From NCBI GenBank assembly GCA_003353825.1, contig PIVW01000363.1, positions 1 to 6,080 of the forward strand: a DNA stretch of 6,080 bases, read 5' to 3'. This DNA is from Chloroflexota bacterium. Its GTDB lineage: Bacteria; Chloroflexota; Anaerolineae; J102. A program made the position numbers and the translations under genes. Under the pieces are notes generated by a model. That model had not been told where the DNA came from. It saw only the letters and a program-made list of their open reading frames with translations, and did no database searches. Below are positions 5,455 through 6,080 of this stretch, in pieces (position 1 is the stretch's first letter; each line of letters opens with the position of its first letter).

Positions 5455-6080
5455 ATGCATACAACAGCCTTAGCTACCCCGACCTTCAACTTGAAAGCCG
5501 TCGTCAAAGAGACAGGGCTCAAACCGGACACCTTACGTGCCTGGGAACGGCGCTACGGTTTACCTCAACCCCAGCGCAGCAGCGGACGACATCGCTTGTA
5601 TTGCCAGCATGATATCGACACACTCAAATGGCTGGTAGCTCGCCAGGAAGAAGGGTTGTCTATCAGCAGGGCCGTGGACCTCTGGCACAATCTACTAGAA
5701 GAGGGACAAGACCCCCTAGTGACGATGCCTGTGGCCTCTCCGCTGTCCAGCACAAGCACAAAACCGCTGGTTTCAGGTGACGCCCAGGCATCGTTGCGGG
5801 GGGCGTGGCTCGACGCCTGTCTCAACTTCGATGAACCCACTGCCGACAACGCCCTCACCCTGGCTTTTGCCCTTTTCCCCGCCGAAACCGTCTGTCTCGA
5901 CATCATTCGCTGGGGGCTGGCCAAAGTTGGCAACGAATGGCATGCAGGAAAGGTCACCGTACAGCAAGAACATTTCACAACGGCCATGGCCATGCGGCGT
6001 ATGCAAACGCTCATAGCCGCCGCTGCCCCCCCAACCCGGCAAGAACGCATCCTCATCGCTTGCCCACCCGAAGAAGCCCA
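5455..6080 (+). CDS. carH: CarH/LitR-like B12-dependent MerR photoreceptor (partial)
   Basis: The first 208 residues of a MerR-family regulator that runs off the window. Residues 11-80 are a MerR winged-helix DNA-binding domain ([27 protein letters not shown], given as positions 11-37, then SGRHRLY at 43-49). A flexible Ser/Thr/Pro linker (about 86-108) leads to a helical cap domain (about 110-190) containing W162, then nine residues, then E172-H173. This W-x9-EH motif is the signature of CarH photoreceptors, where these residues contact the upper 5'-deoxyadenosyl face of adenosylcobalamin. The Rossmann-like B12-binding domain begins at about 198 ([10 protein letters not shown]), but the part carrying the cobalt-ligand histidine lies beyond the end. 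In the family, the AdoCbl-bound tetramer represses in the dark and light disassembles it, derepressing carotenoid or photoprotection genes. The ATG at 5455 is the natural start, placed just before the HTH; no clear Shine-Dalgarno precedes it. Targets cannot be seen here beyond its own promoter. Confidence 0.85.
   Translation, partial: MHTTALATPTFNLKAVVKETGLKPDTLRAWERRYGLPQPQRSSGRHRLYCQHDIDTLKWLVARQEEGLSISRAVDLWHNLLEEGQDPLVTMPVASPLSSTSTKPLVSGDAQASLRGAWLDACLNFDEPTADNALTLAFALFPAETVCLDIIRWGLAKVGNEWHAGKVTVQQEHFTTAMAMRRMQTLIAAAAPPTRQERILIACPPEEA

Noticed and set aside
5565..6056. 163-aa open frame on the minus strand
   Set aside because: Antisense to the well-supported MerR/CarH coding sequence, Ser/Arg/Cys-rich, no recognisable motif.

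Overview
The window holds the end of an accessory translesion-synthesis (mutasome) cassette followed by the start of a B12-dependent photoreceptor gene, all on the + strand. DNA is moderately GC-rich. The gene set (ImuB-like Y-family protein, a small DUF6504-like protein, DnaE2, and a CarH/LitR-type MerR regulator), plus several short tandem-repeat families in and between genes, suggests a free-living, possibly light-exposed bacterium. My best guess is Chloroflexota, but this rests on gene order and general resemblance only; no rRNA or other phylogenetic marker is present.

Layout: (1) 1-138, an octamer tandem array (17 units) that runs into the start codon of the first gene. (2) 136-1323, ImuB-like protein whose catalytic carboxylates are replaced and which carries a QLLLF clamp-binding-like motif. 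(3) 1320-1583, a Trp-rich 87-aa protein resembling DUF6504, coupled to imuB by an ATGA overlap. (4) 1584-1706, a 123-bp gap with a short heptamer repeat, a weak candidate promoter and an inverted repeat abutting the next start codon. (5) 1707-5123, DnaE2, the error-prone C-family polymerase, carrying two unusual in-frame low-complexity inserts; the first is a degenerate 19-unit heptamer array (133 bp), the second contains a perfect 9-bp inverted repeat. (6) 5124-5454, a gap with a REP/MITE-like palindromic unit, a strong-looking promoter overlaid by three direct repeats of ACAAAATG, a terminator-like hairpin with a T6 tract, and a second possible promoter. (7) 5455-6080 (runs off the end), a MerR-family regulator with the W-x9-EH signature of CarH photoreceptors.

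How the parts may work together: in known systems inactive ImuB bridges DnaE2 to the beta clamp so that DnaE2 can copy past lesions; the small middle protein is probably a cassette partner of unknown role. CarH proteins hold adenosylcobalamin in the dark, repress promoters as tetramers, and fall apart in light. The promoter repeats just upstream of this gene look like a CarH-type operator, so light-dependent autoregulation is the most attractive regulatory hypothesis. I saw no GAAC-N4-GTTC SOS box before dnaE2; the promoter of imuB is not identifiable and may lie upstream of the window.
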